From positions 122,665-186,664 of the forward strand of contig CACNNQ010000003.1 in the NCBI GenBank assembly GCA_902621855.1: a stretch of DNA of 64,000 bases, read 5' to 3'. The position numbers and the translations under genes are program-made. The first letter of the stretch is position 1; every line of letters starts with the position of its first letter. This DNA comes from an uncultured Alphaproteobacteria bacterium. GTDB lineage: Bacteria; Pseudomonadota; Alphaproteobacteria; HIMB59; GCA-002718135. Shown here piece by piece: positions 10,018-19,143 of this stretch. Under the pieces are notes generated by a model. That model did not search any database and had not been told where the DNA came from. It worked only from the letters and a program-made list of their open reading frames with translations.

Positions 10018-10599
10018 TTGAATAAATTATTATTTTTTACAAATAATGAAAATAAAAAAAAAGAAGTAGAAAACCTTTTTAAAAATTTAAAATATAAAAT
10101 TTTATCACCTAGTGACATGAGTTTAATTTTTGAACCTAATGAAATTGGAAAAAGTTTTATTGATAATGCTAAAATAAAATCATCTTATGGATTTAATAAA
10201 TTTAATATACCGTGTTTTGCTGATGACTCAGGTATTTGTATAGAAGCCTTAAGCTGGAAACCAAATATTAATTCCAAAAATTTTTTAGGAAGTTTTAAAA
10301 ATAAAAATGATTGCTTTAACTATATTTTAAAAAAAGTAAATAAAACAAAAAAAAATAAAGCTTACTTCATTACCTCAATATGTTTAACGTTAAATGAAAA
10401 ACACCATATAATTTTTCAGGGAAGACTAAATGGAACCATATCTAATAAAGCTATGGGACAAAGAGGGTTTGGTTTTGATCCAATATTTAAACCATTTAAA
10501 TTTTCAAAAACACTAGGAGAGATGGACAAAGAGGAGAAAAATAAAATTAGTCACAGATCAATAGCTATTAATAAGCTTATAAATTTTTTGACTAATTAA
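10018..10599 (+). CDS. rdgB: RdgB/HAM1 family dITP/XTP pyrophosphatase
   Basis: RdgB removes non-canonical purine nucleotides (dITP, XTP) from the pool. The 193-residue protein has the N-terminal FTNNENKKKEVENLF element, FADDSGICIEAL with the conserved DDSG, GQRGFGFDPIF, and the terminal SHRSIAINKL. The usual PG-x-x-SAR substrate loop is altered (KPNINSKNFLG). The start is TTG. The gene follows rph directly, the common alphaproteobacterial pairing, and overlaps the 3' end of the opposing LpoA-like gene by 8 bases. Confidence 0.9.
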   Translation: MNKLLFFTNNENKKKEVENLFKNLKYKILSPSDMSLIFEPNEIGKSFIDNAKIKSSYGFNKFNIPCFADDSGICIEALSWKPNINSKNFLGSFKNKNDCFNYILKKVNKTKKNKAYFITSICLTLNEKHHIIFQGRLNGTISNKAMGQRGFGFDPIFKPFKFSKTLGEMDKEEKNKISHRSIAINKLINFLTN

Positions 10600-11875
10600 T
10601 TTTTTCAGCTGCACCTTTATTTATTTTGAGAATATCTAAATCTCTTTCTATCATATTATCTTTAAAATAAAATTTACCGTCAACACCGTCAAATTTAATT
10701 TTAGAGTTGTTAAGAAGATTAATTAATTCGCTGTAAGATAAATTTTTTTCAAATACAAAATTTAAAAGACCAATTAGATCATAGGGGAGTGTAGATACTC
10801 TAAGTAAATTCTCATCATATAAGGTTGTATATTTATTAATTAAATCCTCCCTATTTATTATAGAAATACCTGGAAAAATTGCTCCTTGTAACGAAGGTTC
10901 AAAGAAGAAATTTTGGTCATCAATAACGCCCGTACTTATAAATTGCACAACATTTGGATCGATATCATAGTAAGTTAAAAGAGGTGCTACCTGTAAAAGA
11001 TTTAAGCCATAATCAGCTAATAGAATATGTGTAAAATCATAATCACTAGTGGTTTTGAATTTTTTTAATTTGTTTAATCTTTTTTTTGATGTTTCATCTT
11101 TTTTTGTTGATAATATTTTTTTTTGTCTTTCAAGTTCATATTTTCTGAGTTCGTACTTACCAAGTTCTTTAATTGCATCTCTCACATTTGATAAATCATT
11201 TTTATAAGACGATCTGTTTATTAACACTGAGTCACTTTTATCTATAACATTATCTATGATCGAGTTAATTAAATAACCGTAATTGTTTTCTGGATAAAGT
11301 AAGGCAACTTTAGAATTTTTTTCTAAATATTTAAATAATTCTTCCAATTCATTTTTAGGAAAAAAGTTTATTAAATAAATACAATTTCTTGCAAGGTTGG
11401 TATCTGAAGAAAATGAAAAGAAAATAATTTGTTTATGACAAAAATTTTCTACAACACTGGTGTCTTGAGAAGATATCGGCCCTATATATATTTTACCCTC
11501 TTCATTGTTTTCTTTTAAAATTTTTTTAAGTTCTTCGTTATTATCATAAGATTTTATATCAAAATTAACAAATTCTAAGTTTTTGTCATATACTCCTAAT
11601 TCCAAAATATTAGTCAATTGATCAGCAAAATAATCGTTTTTATTTTTTGATAATAGGACGGTAATATTATTACTAAGTTCAGATTTTTTATTTACAATTT
11701 TGTTTTCAAAAAGAACATTATTATCAACGGTCTTATTTTCTATTAATATATTTTTTTGAACATTTTGGTTTTCATCTGAGGTTTTTTGAGATTGAGTAGT
11801 TTTATTTACTGGAGAACATGAAGTTAAAAATATAATATGAAAAAACATAATCAAAAATATGACTGAGCTTTTCAT
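10592..11875 (-). CDS. LpoA-like lipoprotein with periplasmic-binding fold (penicillin-binding protein activator family)
   Basis: I place the start at MKSSV, residue 12 of the track ORF, because it gives a proper lipoprotein signal: charged start, hydrophobic stretch, lipobox LTSC. A low-complexity linker follows, then a periplasmic-binding-protein-like fold from about residue 70 (NNITVLLSKN, IGPISSQDT, VALLYPENNYGY). This is the arrangement of alphaproteobacterial LpoA/YraM homologues, thought to activate cell-wall synthases from the outer membrane. A lysine-rich insertion (about 240-275) is unusual. The neighbours rsmI and a BON lipoprotein reproduce the yraL-yraM-yraP neighbourhood. Its 5' end overlaps rsmI head to head by 17 bases. 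Confidence 0.75.
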   Translation of the reverse strand: MKSSVIFLIMFFHIIFLTSCSPVNKTTQSQKTSDENQNVQKNILIENKTVDNNVLFENKIVNKKSELSNNITVLLSKNKNDYFADQLTNILELGVYDKNLEFVNFDIKSYDNNEELKKILKENNEEGKIYIGPISSQDTSVVENFCHKQIIFFSFSSDTNLARNCIYLINFFPKNELEELFKYLEKNSKVALLYPENNYGYLINSIIDNVIDKSDSVLINRSSYKNDLSNVRDAIKELGKYELRKYELERQKKILSTKKDETSKKRLNKLKKFKTTSDYDFTHILLADYGLNLLQVAPLLTYYDIDPNVVQFISTGVIDDQNFFFEPSLQGAIFPGISIINREDLINKYTTLYDENLLRVSTLPYDLIGLLNFVFEKNLSYSELINLLNNSKIKFDGVDGKFYFKDNMIERDLDILKINKGAAEKIN

Positions 11876-12695
11876 TGTATCTACACCAATCGGAAACTTA
11901 AAAGACATTTCTCAAAGAGCAATAGAAACAATAAAAGAGTCCGATGTAGTTATTTGCGAAAACCCTCAACATTCTCTTAAACTACTAAATAAATTAGGCA
12001 TTAAAAAGAAATTAATTTCATTACATGATTATAACGAGAAAGGAGTTATTTCAAAGGTGTCCAAAGAGTTTTTGAATAAGAAAATCGCACTTATTTCAGA
12101 TGCTGGTTCACCATTAATTTCAGATCCAGGTTTTAAGTTTTTACAATATTCCATAAGTAATAATTTTAAAATATCTTCAGTTCCTGGAGCAACGGCTTTA
12201 ATTCCTGGACTACAATTATCAGGCATCCCTATAAACAGATTTAATTTTTTGGGATTTTTTCCAAAGAATACTAGTGATATGAAAGAGTTTATTAATGAAA
12301 TTAAAACGTCTGAAACAACAACAGTCTTTTACGTTTCAAGTCATAAAGTTAAGAAATGCTTAGAATTTATAGAAGAGGAAATGGAGGATAGATTAATTAG
12401 TATTGCAAAAGAACTTACAAAAATAAATGAGAGAGTGATTAGAGGTACAGTAATTGAAATAAAAAATCAATTATTGAAGAATAAAGCAAGTTTAAAAGGT
12501 GAGTTTGTTATAGTAGTTGAGGGTACAAGCCAAAAAAAATTAAGTACTATTAATAATATTGAATTATACAATGAGGAGATAAAGAAATTGTTGTCAAAAT
12601 TTTCTTTGACCGACGTCGTTGGAATAGTACATAAATTAACAGGAATAACGAAGAACAAAATTTATAAATGGGCTCTAAAATTAAAAAAATCTTAA
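11859..12695 (+). CDS. rsmI: 16S rRNA 2'-O-ribose C1402 methyltransferase
   Basis: RsmI (YraL) uses SAM to methylate C1402 in the ribosomal decoding centre. The N-terminal FIVSTPIGNLKDISQRAIE is the tetrapyrrole-methylase-type signature of the family. LISDAGSPLISDPGFKF forms the glycine-rich SAM loop, and FLGFFPKN and the RLISIAKELTKINERV segment are conserved. The protein has 278 residues. The ATG at 11859 sits inside the first codons of the divergent LpoA-like gene. Its 3' end overlaps the next gene by 28 bases. Confidence 0.95.
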   Translation: MTELFIVSTPIGNLKDISQRAIETIKESDVVICENPQHSLKLLNKLGIKKKLISLHDYNEKGVISKVSKEFLNKKIALISDAGSPLISDPGFKFLQYSISNNFKISSVPGATALIPGLQLSGIPINRFNFLGFFPKNTSDMKEFINEIKTSETTTVFYVSSHKVKKCLEFIEEEMEDRLISIAKELTKINERVIRGTVIEIKNQLLKNKASLKGEFVIVVEGTSQKKLSTINNIELYNEEIKKLLSKFSLTDVVGIVHKLTGITKNKIYKWALKLKKS

Positions 12696-13270
12696 GTTTT
12701 ATAACTGGATTATTCTTAATGATATTTTTTTCATTTATATATTCTTGCTCACCCTCTGGAATTCTAGCAACAGGTGGAGGTACTGCTATGGTTGTCGCTG
12801 AAGGTGATCGTTCACTTGGTACTGTTGTTGATGACGCAACTATTAAGGTAAACATCTCAGCCAAATTTTTAGATGCAGGCAATAATCTATTTATTAATAT
12901 AAACACTACCGTTCTAGAAGGTAGGGTTTTACTTACTGGACTAGTTAACAATCAGGAAGAAAGGATAGAGGCTGTCAGACTGGTATGGGAAGTTGAGGGA
13001 ATTACTGAAATAATAAATGAAATTGAGATTGGTAATAGAGAAAGTATTAAAGACTATGCTAATGATCTATGGATAAATACTCAGGCTAAGGGTTTAGCTG
13101 CCAAAACAATAGGCTTGAGATCTGTCGGATATAATTTTGAAACAATAAAAGGTAAAATATATGTTGCTGGAATTACTAGCAAACCGGACCAATTAGAAGA
13201 ACTTGTAAACGCTTTGAAGACAATTAAGGGTGTTAAAGAAATTATAAATTACGTAATAATAAAAGAATAA
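12668..13270 (+). CDS. BON-domain lipoprotein (DolP/YraP-like)
   Basis: This is a 200-residue lipoprotein with a lysine-containing start, a hydrophobic helix and a lipobox ending IYSC (about residue 26). Two BON domains follow (about 55-120 and 125-200); the second ends in LKTIKGVKEIINYVI. DolP/YraP proteins are outer-membrane lipoproteins that support envelope integrity. Overlap with rsmI, and the LpoA-like gene beyond it, match the enterobacterial yraLMNP neighbourhood, which supports the assignment. No YraN gene lies between them here. Confidence 0.85.
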   Translation: MGSKIKKILSFITGLFLMIFFSFIYSCSPSGILATGGGTAMVVAEGDRSLGTVVDDATIKVNISAKFLDAGNNLFININTTVLEGRVLLTGLVNNQEERIEAVRLVWEVEGITEIINEIEIGNRESIKDYANDLWINTQAKGLAAKTIGLRSVGYNFETIKGKIYVAGITSKPDQLEELVNALKTIKGVKEIINYVIIKE

Positions 13271-13621
13271 TTATCTTAAAGCACCAATTTTTTCACCTGC
13301 AAGAATATGAATATGAAAATGAGGAACCTCTTGTCCTCCATCTAATCCAGAATTAGAAATTATTCGATATCCTGATTTTCTCACATTAAGTTTATCAATA
13401 ACTAAATTTACATTTGTAAAAAATGAGGATACTGTTTTCTCTTCAGCTTTATTTATGAAATCTGAAAAATCAATACAGTCTAATTTAGGAATTCCCAATA
13501 CATGAATTCTTGCCTGCGGATTAATATCATTAAAAAAAAGGGATATTTCATCTTCAAAAAATTTGTCACAGGGAATTTCGTTTCTAAGTATTTTAGCAAA
13601 AATATTATTTTTATCGTACAT
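13271..13621 (-). CDS. HIT family nucleotide hydrolase (HinT-like)
   Basis: This 116-residue histidine-triad protein starts with DKNNIFAKILRNEIPCDKFFED. Its catalytic triad region reads PHFHIHILAGE. HinT-type enzymes hydrolyse nucleoside phosphoramidates and acyl-adenylates; the exact substrate is not known. It directly follows hisE on the same strand with no gap, the usual place of a HIT gene at the end of alphaproteobacterial his operons. Its stop is immediately next to the end of the opposing BON gene. Confidence 0.93.
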   Translation of the reverse strand: MYDKNNIFAKILRNEIPCDKFFEDEISLFFNDINPQARIHVLGIPKLDCIDFSDFINKAEEKTVSSFFTNVNLVIDKLNVRKSGYRIISNSGLDGGQEVPHFHIHILAGEKIGALR

Positions 13622-13894
13622 TTATTTTCTTTTTTCAAGCTCCTTATAGAGTTCAGAGATGGTAATTTTTTTTGACTTTAGTAGTACTAAAAAATGATAG
13701 ATGACATCAGCAGCTTCCTCAACTGTTCTTTTTTTAGAACCTTTTAAAAAATCTACGACAAGTTCATTTGCTTCTTCTCCAAATTTTTGAGCTATCTTTT
13801 TAGGTCCTAAGCTCAATAACTTATTTGTATATGAATTTTTTGTTTTATTTTTAACTCTTTTATCAATAACACTAAATAATTCATCAATGTTCAT
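13622..13894 (-). CDS. hisE: Phosphoribosyl-ATP pyrophosphatase
   Basis: HisE removes pyrophosphate from phosphoribosyl-ATP, the second step of histidine synthesis. The 90-residue all-alpha protein has the MazG-like signature: EEANELVVDFLKG and EEAADVIYHFLVLL, with paired acidic residues for metal binding. It is a stand-alone hisE (not fused to hisI), placed after hisF with an 8-base gap. Confidence 0.95.
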   Translation of the reverse strand: MNIDELFSVIDKRVKNKTKNSYTNKLLSLGPKKIAQKFGEEANELVVDFLKGSKKRTVEEAADVIYHFLVLLKSKKITISELYKELEKRK

Positions 13895-13902
13895 TAAAAT
13901 CT

Positions 13903-14658
13903 CTATATTCTAATTTCGATATTTTTCTTTAATAAATATTCTTTTACCTCTTTAATACTGATTTCATTAAAATGAAAGACTGATGCTGCTAGTAATGCGT
14001 TTGCATTGCCCTTTGCAACACCTTCATAGAAATGATTTAAATTACCAACACCACCACTGGCGATTAAAGGGATTTCTAGGAATTCTGAAACTTTTTTTAA
14101 TAATTCAATATCAAAGCCAGATTTTGTTCCATCTTTATCCATAGATGTTAGTAATATTTCACCAGCACCTAATTTTTGAACATGTTCAATCCAATTAAGT
14201 GCTAATAGATCAGTCTTTTTTGTTCCTCCATGGGAAAAAACATACCAATCATTATTTATTTTTTTTGCATCTACTGCAATTACAATGCATTGATTACCAA
14301 AATATTCAGATGATTTTTTGACAATATCTGGCTCATTGATTGCAGCTGAGTTTATTGAAACCTTATCAGCGCCTGCTTTTAGCAATGATTGAATATTTTC
14401 AACAGATGAAATACCCCCTCCTACTGTTAACGGAATAAAAACTTCATTTGCAGTTTTTCTTACTACGTTAACCATTGTATCACGTTGTTCAATAGAGGCA
14501 CTTATATCTAGGAAGCATATTTCATCTGCTCCGTTTTCGGAATAATGTTTAGCCTGTTCAACAGGATCGCCAGCATCAATTAAGTCTATAAAATTAATAC
14601 CCTTTACAACTCTTCCATCTTTGACATCCAGACATGGAATTATTCTAACTTTTACCAT
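13903..14658 (-). CDS. hisF: Imidazole glycerol phosphate synthase, cyclase subunit
   Basis: HisF is the TIM-barrel cyclase that uses ammonia from HisH to make IGP and [24 protein letters not shown] holds the catalytic first-strand Asp. [30 protein letters not shown] and [12 protein letters not shown] are the phosphate-binding loops. At 251 residues it has the usual length. It overlaps hisA by 14 bases. Its product AICAR enters the purine pathway at purH, also in this window. Confidence 0.98.
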   Translation of the reverse strand: MVKVRIIPCLDVKDGRVVKGINFIDLIDAGDPVEQAKHYSENGADEICFLDISASIEQRDTMVNVVRKTANEVFIPLTVGGGISSVENIQSLLKAGADKVSINSAAINEPDIVKKSSEYFGNQCIVIAVDAKKINNDWYVFSHGGTKKTDLLALNWIEHVQKLGAGEILLTSMDKDGTKSGFDIELLKKVSEFLEIPLIASGGVGNLNHFYEGVAKGNANALLAASVFHFNEISIKEVKEYLLKKNIEIRI

Positions 14659-15400
14659 ACGATTTAATTATATTTTGTGCTTTATTTAAATCAATATTAC
14701 CAACATAAAAAGATTTACCTGCTACAACTCCTTCAAGTTCATTTGAATTAATTTCAATCAATTTTATCAAATCATTATAGTTAGTAAGACCCCCTGCCAT
14801 TATCACATTTTTTTCATAGTTTTGTGTATTTTTAATCATTGAAAGAATATTTTGTAAGAAGCTTATGTTTATACCATTTAGCATTCCGTCGTTTTCTATA
14901 TCGGTAACAATATAACCTTTGATATTAGAAGTTTTATAAAACTCTAATATGTCTTTAATTCCTAAATTTGATTCTTTTTTCCACCCCTTAATCATTATAC
15001 TGTTTCCTTTTACATCAAGAGAAATATAAATTCTTTTTTTGTATTGTTTGGAAATTTGTTTAACTATGTCAGGGTGACTTACTGCCATCGAGCCTAAAAT
15101 CAAATTATTTATGCCTAAATCAAAATATTTTTTTATATCAAGTTCTGACCTAATACCACCACCTAATTGAATTGGTATTGAGATTGATTGTCTAATTTTT
15201 TTTATAGTTTGTAAGTTTATATCTACTCTACCAAATGCAGCGTCTAAATCTACTATATGGATTTTTTTACATCCAGAGTTTTGAAAAAAAATTGCTTGCT
15301 CCACTGCATTAGTGTTAAAAATCTCACTAGACTCATCTACACCCTTAGACAGCCTAACACACTTATTATCCTTTAAATCAATCGCAGGGATAATTTGCAC
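14645..15400 (-). CDS. hisA: ProFAR isomerase (phosphoribosylformimino-AICAR-P isomerase)
   Basis: HisA is the TIM-barrel isomerase acting before HisF/HisH. The start [31 protein letters not shown] and [17 protein letters not shown] (second catalytic Asp) identify it against its paralogue HisF. It is 251 residues long. It overlaps the following hisF by 14 bases and the preceding GNAT gene by one base, so the genes are translationally coupled. Confidence 0.97.
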   Translation of the reverse strand: MQIIPAIDLKDNKCVRLSKGVDESSEIFNTNAVEQAIFFQNSGCKKIHIVDLDAAFGRVDINLQTIKKIRQSISIPIQLGGGIRSELDIKKYFDLGINNLILGSMAVSHPDIVKQISKQYKKRIYISLDVKGNSIMIKGWKKESNLGIKDILEFYKTSNIKGYIVTDIENDGMLNGINISFLQNILSMIKNTQNYEKNVIMAGGLTNYNDLIKLIEINSNELEGVVAGKSFYVGNIDLNKAQNIIKSYGKS

Positions 15401-15936
15401 TACAAATTTTTATAGAAATAAATTCCTTTTATAAAACTTCCGTTTATAAAAGCATAATACGGGTTTTCTCCCCAGGTCTTATAACCTTTATTTGAGAACA
15501 ATTGAATTGCAGCGTCTTGAGTTTCTCTTACTGACATTTGGATGGATTTTATATTTTCTTCCTTTGCCTTATCTTCTGAGAAATCAATCATTGACTTTGC
15601 TAACCCATAACCCCTAGCCCAAGGCGCAACAAAGTGTCGTTTTATTTGAGCTATATTTTTTCTGGACTCTATATTTGGAGCTTCGTAAGATAATTGCAAG
15701 GTCCCTGCTATAACTCCGTTTAGCCTACCAACAATTAAATTATTTAATTTATCAGATACGATCTTTTTCCAATATTGGTTTAAAATTTCTCTAGTAGGAA
15801 CTCTTAACCACCCAAATCCTCCACCAGCGTTAATTGCTTGTTCGGTAATATTACAGAGATCAGCAAGGTCTACTTCAGACAATTGATATATTGTTTCGGT
15901 TGATATGTTTATTTTTTCTTTAAGTTGTGTAGACAT
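15400..15936 (-). CDS. GNAT family N-acetyltransferase within the his operon
   Basis: This 178-residue GNAT-fold protein has an acetyl-CoA pyrophosphate loop near VAPWARGYGLAKSMIDF (the Q/RxxGxG/A pattern) and a C-terminal AAIQLFSNKGYKTWGENPYY strand-helix. The substrate is unknown. It sits between hisH and hisA on the same strand, with a 5-base gap on one side and a one-base overlap on the other. Co-expression with histidine synthesis is likely, but a role in it is not shown. Confidence 0.85.
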   Translation of the reverse strand: MSTQLKEKINISTETIYQLSEVDLADLCNITEQAINAGGGFGWLRVPTREILNQYWKKIVSDKLNNLIVGRLNGVIAGTLQLSYEAPNIESRKNIAQIKRHFVAPWARGYGLAKSMIDFSEDKAKEENIKSIQMSVRETQDAAIQLFSNKGYKTWGENPYYAFINGSFIKGIYFYKNL

Positions 15937-15941
15937 ATGTT

Positions 15942-16562
15942 TTAACTTATAAAGTTTTTAATTAAGTTTAATCCTTGGGAGGAACTTTTTTCAGGATGAA
16001 ACTGAACGCCGTATATATTTTCTTTCCCAACAATTGAAGTAAAATTTATTCCATACTGAGTTTCTGCCAAAATATTTTCCCTATCTTGGCATTCAAAATA
16101 GTAAGAATGTACAAAATAGTAGTCTGCCGCTTTACTTAAAAGACTGTTACTCTGTTTCGGCTTAACAGAATTCCAACCCATGTGTGGCATTTTTAAATTT
16201 TTTTTTGGAAGCGGCCTAATAAACCCTTTTATCCAACCAAGACCCTTGTGCAAACCGTTCTCTTCACTTGCTTCTGCAAGCATTTGCATACCTACACATA
16301 TGCCTAAAAATGGTTTTTTCTTTACTAATGCAAAGTCATAGAGCTCTTCGATCATACCAGGTGTATTTTGTAATCCAGACATGCAAGTAGAAAATGCCCC
16401 TTGTCCTGGTAGGACTACATGCGTTGAATTTTTAATATCATTTACATTTTTAGATATTATTACATTTGCCTGTATGTTGTTATCTTTTGAAATCTTAATA
16501 AATGATTTTTGAGCAGATAAAACATTGCCTGAACCATAATCAACTATGGTAATGTTTTTCAT
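15942..16562 (-). CDS. hisH: Imidazole glycerol phosphate synthase, glutamine amidotransferase subunit
   Basis: HisH hydrolyses glutamine and passes ammonia to HisF. The class I amidotransferase triad is visible: Cys in KKPFLGICVGMQMLAE and the His/Glu pair in YGVQFHPEKSSSQGL. The start ITIVDYGSGNVLSAQKSF is typical. The protein is 206 residues long. It lies 5 bases after hisB. Confidence 0.97.
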   Translation of the reverse strand: MKNITIVDYGSGNVLSAQKSFIKISKDNNIQANVIISKNVNDIKNSTHVVLPGQGAFSTCMSGLQNTPGMIEELYDFALVKKKPFLGICVGMQMLAEASEENGLHKGLGWIKGFIRPLPKKNLKMPHMGWNSVKPKQSNSLLSKAADYYFVHSYYFECQDRENILAETQYGINFTSIVGKENIYGVQFHPEKSSSQGLNLIKNFIS

Positions 16563-16567
16563 TAAAA

Positions 16568-17155
16568 CTATAAAGTTCCTTTTGATGAGGGTATTTGATC
16601 TTTTCTTCTTTGATCAAATTCTATAGCAATTCTGAAACTTTTAGCAAATGCTTTGAAACATGACTCAATGATGTGATGATTGTTTTTCCCATAAATATTT
16701 TCAATATGCAAGTTACATTTTGATTCATTAGTAAATGCTTTAAAAAACTCTAAGAAAAGTTCAGTATCCATTTCTCCAATTTTTTTTAACCCCAAATCAA
16801 CTTTCCAAACTAATTCTGGCCTACCACTAAAATCAATAACACATCTAGATAAACAATCATCCATTGGAATATAAAAAAACCCATATCTATTTATACCTTT
16901 TTTATCGGCCAATGCATTTGTTGTTGAAAGAGCAATAGCGTATGCTGTATCTTCGACGCTGTGATGTAAGTCAACATTAGTGTCACCAACTGTTTTTAAA
17001 TCCATATCAACTAAGCTGTGATGAACAAAAAGTTCAAGCATATGATCAAAAAAACCAATGCCTGTTGAAATATTAGCTTTTCCAGATCCATCCAAGTTGA
17101 TGGTGCACGAAATCTTTGTTTCTTTTGTATTTCTTTCAATTGAAGCTTTTCGCAT
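16568..17155 (-). CDS. hisB: Imidazoleglycerol-phosphate dehydratase
   Basis: HisB dehydrates IGP. This is the monofunctional form of 195 residues, without a histidinol-phosphatase domain. The manganese-binding motifs are GIGFFDHMLELFVHHS, DLHHSVEDTAYAIA and the C-terminal NNHHIIESCFKAFAKS. It is the first gene of the his operon; the 81-base gap to the divergent hslV must hold both promoters. Confidence 0.98.
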   Translation of the reverse strand: MRKASIERNTKETKISCTINLDGSGKANISTGIGFFDHMLELFVHHSLVDMDLKTVGDTNVDLHHSVEDTAYAIALSTTNALADKKGINRYGFFYIPMDDCLSRCVIDFSGRPELVWKVDLGLKKIGEMDTELFLEFFKAFTNESKCNLHIENIYGKNNHHIIESCFKAFAKSFRIAIEFDQRRKDQIPSSKGTL

Positions 17156-17236
17156 TTTTGCCTAATATCAGTGAAATCTAATTTATTCTAGGTAAATTAC
17201 TTGATAAAAATAATTAAATAGCCATCTTATTATTTA

Positions 17237-17785
17237 ATGAAAAAAAATATTATTAAATCAACCACAATTGTAGGTATTAGGAAAGACAATTTGGTTGTTA
17301 TAGCTGGAGATGGTCAAGCCAGTCTGGGTAACACAGTCATGAAATCAAATGTAAAAAAAATCAGAAGACTCGGCGCTGATGATTCAGTTATTTCTGGATT
17401 TGCAGGGTCTACAGCTGATGCATTTGCTTTATTCGAAAGATTAGAGGGAAAGTTAGATCAATATAAGAATCAACTTAAACGAGCTTGTGTTGAATTAGCT
17501 AAAGATTGGAGAACTGATAGATATTTAAGAAGATTAGAGGCAATGATGATAGTCGCTGACAAAGAAGTAAGTTTGCTTTTATCTGGTACCGGAGATGTTA
17601 TTGAATCAGATGATGGAATTCTTGCAATAGGCTCTGGTGGACCATACGCAAATAGTGCAGCAAAAGCTTTGATGAAAAATACAGAAATGGATGCAAAAGA
17701 AATTGCTTTAGAATCTCTAAATATAGCTGCTGATGTTTGTATATACACAAATCATAATATTATTTCGGAAACTATAGAGCTTTAA
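17237..17785 (+). CDS. hslV: ATP-dependent protease subunit HslV
   Basis: HslV is the proteasome-like peptidase of the HslUV complex. A short propeptide (MKKNIIKS) precedes the threonine pair of TTIVGIR, whose first Thr should be the catalytic N-terminus after processing. [17 protein letters not shown] and [15 protein letters not shown] are conserved. It has 182 residues and a 2-base gap to hslU. Confidence 0.97.
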   Translation: MKKNIIKSTTIVGIRKDNLVVIAGDGQASLGNTVMKSNVKKIRRLGADDSVISGFAGSTADAFALFERLEGKLDQYKNQLKRACVELAKDWRTDRYLRRLEAMMIVADKEVSLLLSGTGDVIESDDGILAIGSGGPYANSAAKALMKNTEMDAKEIALESLNIAADVCIYTNHNIISETIEL

Positions 17786-17787
17786 AA

Positions 17788-19101
17788 ATGGAATCTAGTT
17801 TCAGCCCAAGAGAAATTGTTTCTGAATTAGATAAATTTATTATTGGTCAAAATAGTGCAAAGAAAGCTGTTGCTGTTGCATTAAGAAATAGGTGGAGAAG
17901 AAAACAACTTGATGATTCTTTAAAAGAAGAAATTGTACCAAAGAATATTTTAATGGTTGGCCCTACTGGTTGCGGAAAGACCGAAATATCTAGAAGACTC
18001 GCTAAGCTAGCAAATGCTCCTTTTATAAAGGTTGAAGCGACAAAATTTACTGAGGTTGGTTATGTTGGAAGAGACGTAGAACAAATTATAAGAGATTTAG
18101 TTGAAATAAGTATTACAAAAACAAAAATACAAATGGGTCAAGAAGTGAAAGCAAAAGCAGAAAAAAATGCTGAGGAAAGGATTTTAGATGTTTTGGTTTC
18201 AAAGAGTTCAACACCTGCAACACGTGATAATTTTAGAAAGAAACTAAGATCGGGTGAATTGAATGATAACGAAGTGGAAATTCCAGTATCATCAAACCCT
18301 AATTTCAGTCTACCTACTATGGATATACCTGGAATGCCGGGCTCTCAAATGGGAATGATTAATTTAGGAGATATTTTTGGTAAAGGAGTTGGTGGTCAAA
18401 AGAAAATGAAAAAAATGAGTATTAAAGATTCTCATGCATATTTGCTAAATGAAGAAACTGATAAGCTTTTAGACAAGGATAAAATCAACTCAAGAGCTCT
18501 AGAAGATGTTGAGCAAAATGGTATTGTCTTTATAGATGAGATAGATAAGATTACTTCTAGAGCAGAAAGAAGTGGTGCAGATGTATCTCGTGAAGGTGTG
18601 CAAAGAGATTTATTGCCCCTCATTGAAGGAACTTCAGTAACAACTAAGTATGGAGTGGTAAAAACGGATTATGTTTTATTTATTGCCTCAGGTGCTTTTC
18701 ACCTATCGAAACCATCAGATATGCTTCCTGAACTTCAAGGTAGATTACCTATAAGAGTTGAGCTTGATAGTCTTAGTAAAAAAGATTTCAAACTTATTCT
18801 TACTGAAACACAAAATAGTCTAATTAAGCAGTATCAAGGACTTCTAGGAACTGAGAAGGTTGATTTAAAATTTGAAGAAAGTGGAATTGATACTATTGCC
18901 TCACTCTCTACAGAGATAAACCAAAACGTAGAAAACATAGGGGCAAGAAGACTGCATACTGTGATGGAAAAGTTGCTCGAAGAAATTAGTTATACCGCAT
19001 CAGACATAGGCCCCACAGAAATAATAATTAATAAAGAATATGTTGAAAATAGCCTAGGAGAACTTATTAAAAGTCAGGACTTATCTAAGTTTATATTGTA
19101 A
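17788..19101 (+). CDS. hslU: ATP-dependent protease ATPase subunit HslU
   Basis: HslU is the AAA+ unfoldase that feeds HslV. Walker A is [19 protein letters not shown] at about residue 55. Walker B is [12 protein letters not shown]. Between them lies the I domain (about 110-240), rich in Gly and Met. [12 protein letters not shown] and [18 protein letters not shown] are the sensor regions. The C-terminal tail SQDLSKFIL is the segment that docks into HslV. The protein is 437 residues long. Confidence 0.98.
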   Translation: MESSFSPREIVSELDKFIIGQNSAKKAVAVALRNRWRRKQLDDSLKEEIVPKNILMVGPTGCGKTEISRRLAKLANAPFIKVEATKFTEVGYVGRDVEQIIRDLVEISITKTKIQMGQEVKAKAEKNAEERILDVLVSKSSTPATRDNFRKKLRSGELNDNEVEIPVSSNPNFSLPTMDIPGMPGSQMGMINLGDIFGKGVGGQKKMKKMSIKDSHAYLLNEETDKLLDKDKINSRALEDVEQNGIVFIDEIDKITSRAERSGADVSREGVQRDLLPLIEGTSVTTKYGVVKTDYVLFIASGAFHLSKPSDMLPELQGRLPIRVELDSLSKKDFKLILTETQNSLIKQYQGLLGTEKVDLKFEESGIDTIASLSTEINQNVENIGARRLHTVMEKLLEEISYTASDIGPTEIIINKEYVENSLGELIKSQDLSKFIL

Positions 19102-19143
19102 AGCTCATTTAATTTTTTAATAGTTGTGAAATGAGTTTTTTTA
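19102..19143 (+). terminator. Possible hairpin plus T-run after hslU, enclosing the PAP2 start codon
   Basis: CTCATTT (19104-19110) can pair with AAATGAG (19129-19135), and seven T residues follow. This resembles a weak intrinsic terminator for hslVU. The ATG of the next gene is inside the right arm, so the hairpin could instead limit translation or read-through of the PAP2 gene. The stem is short and AT-rich and the loop is 18 bases, so this is tentative. Confidence 0.3.
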
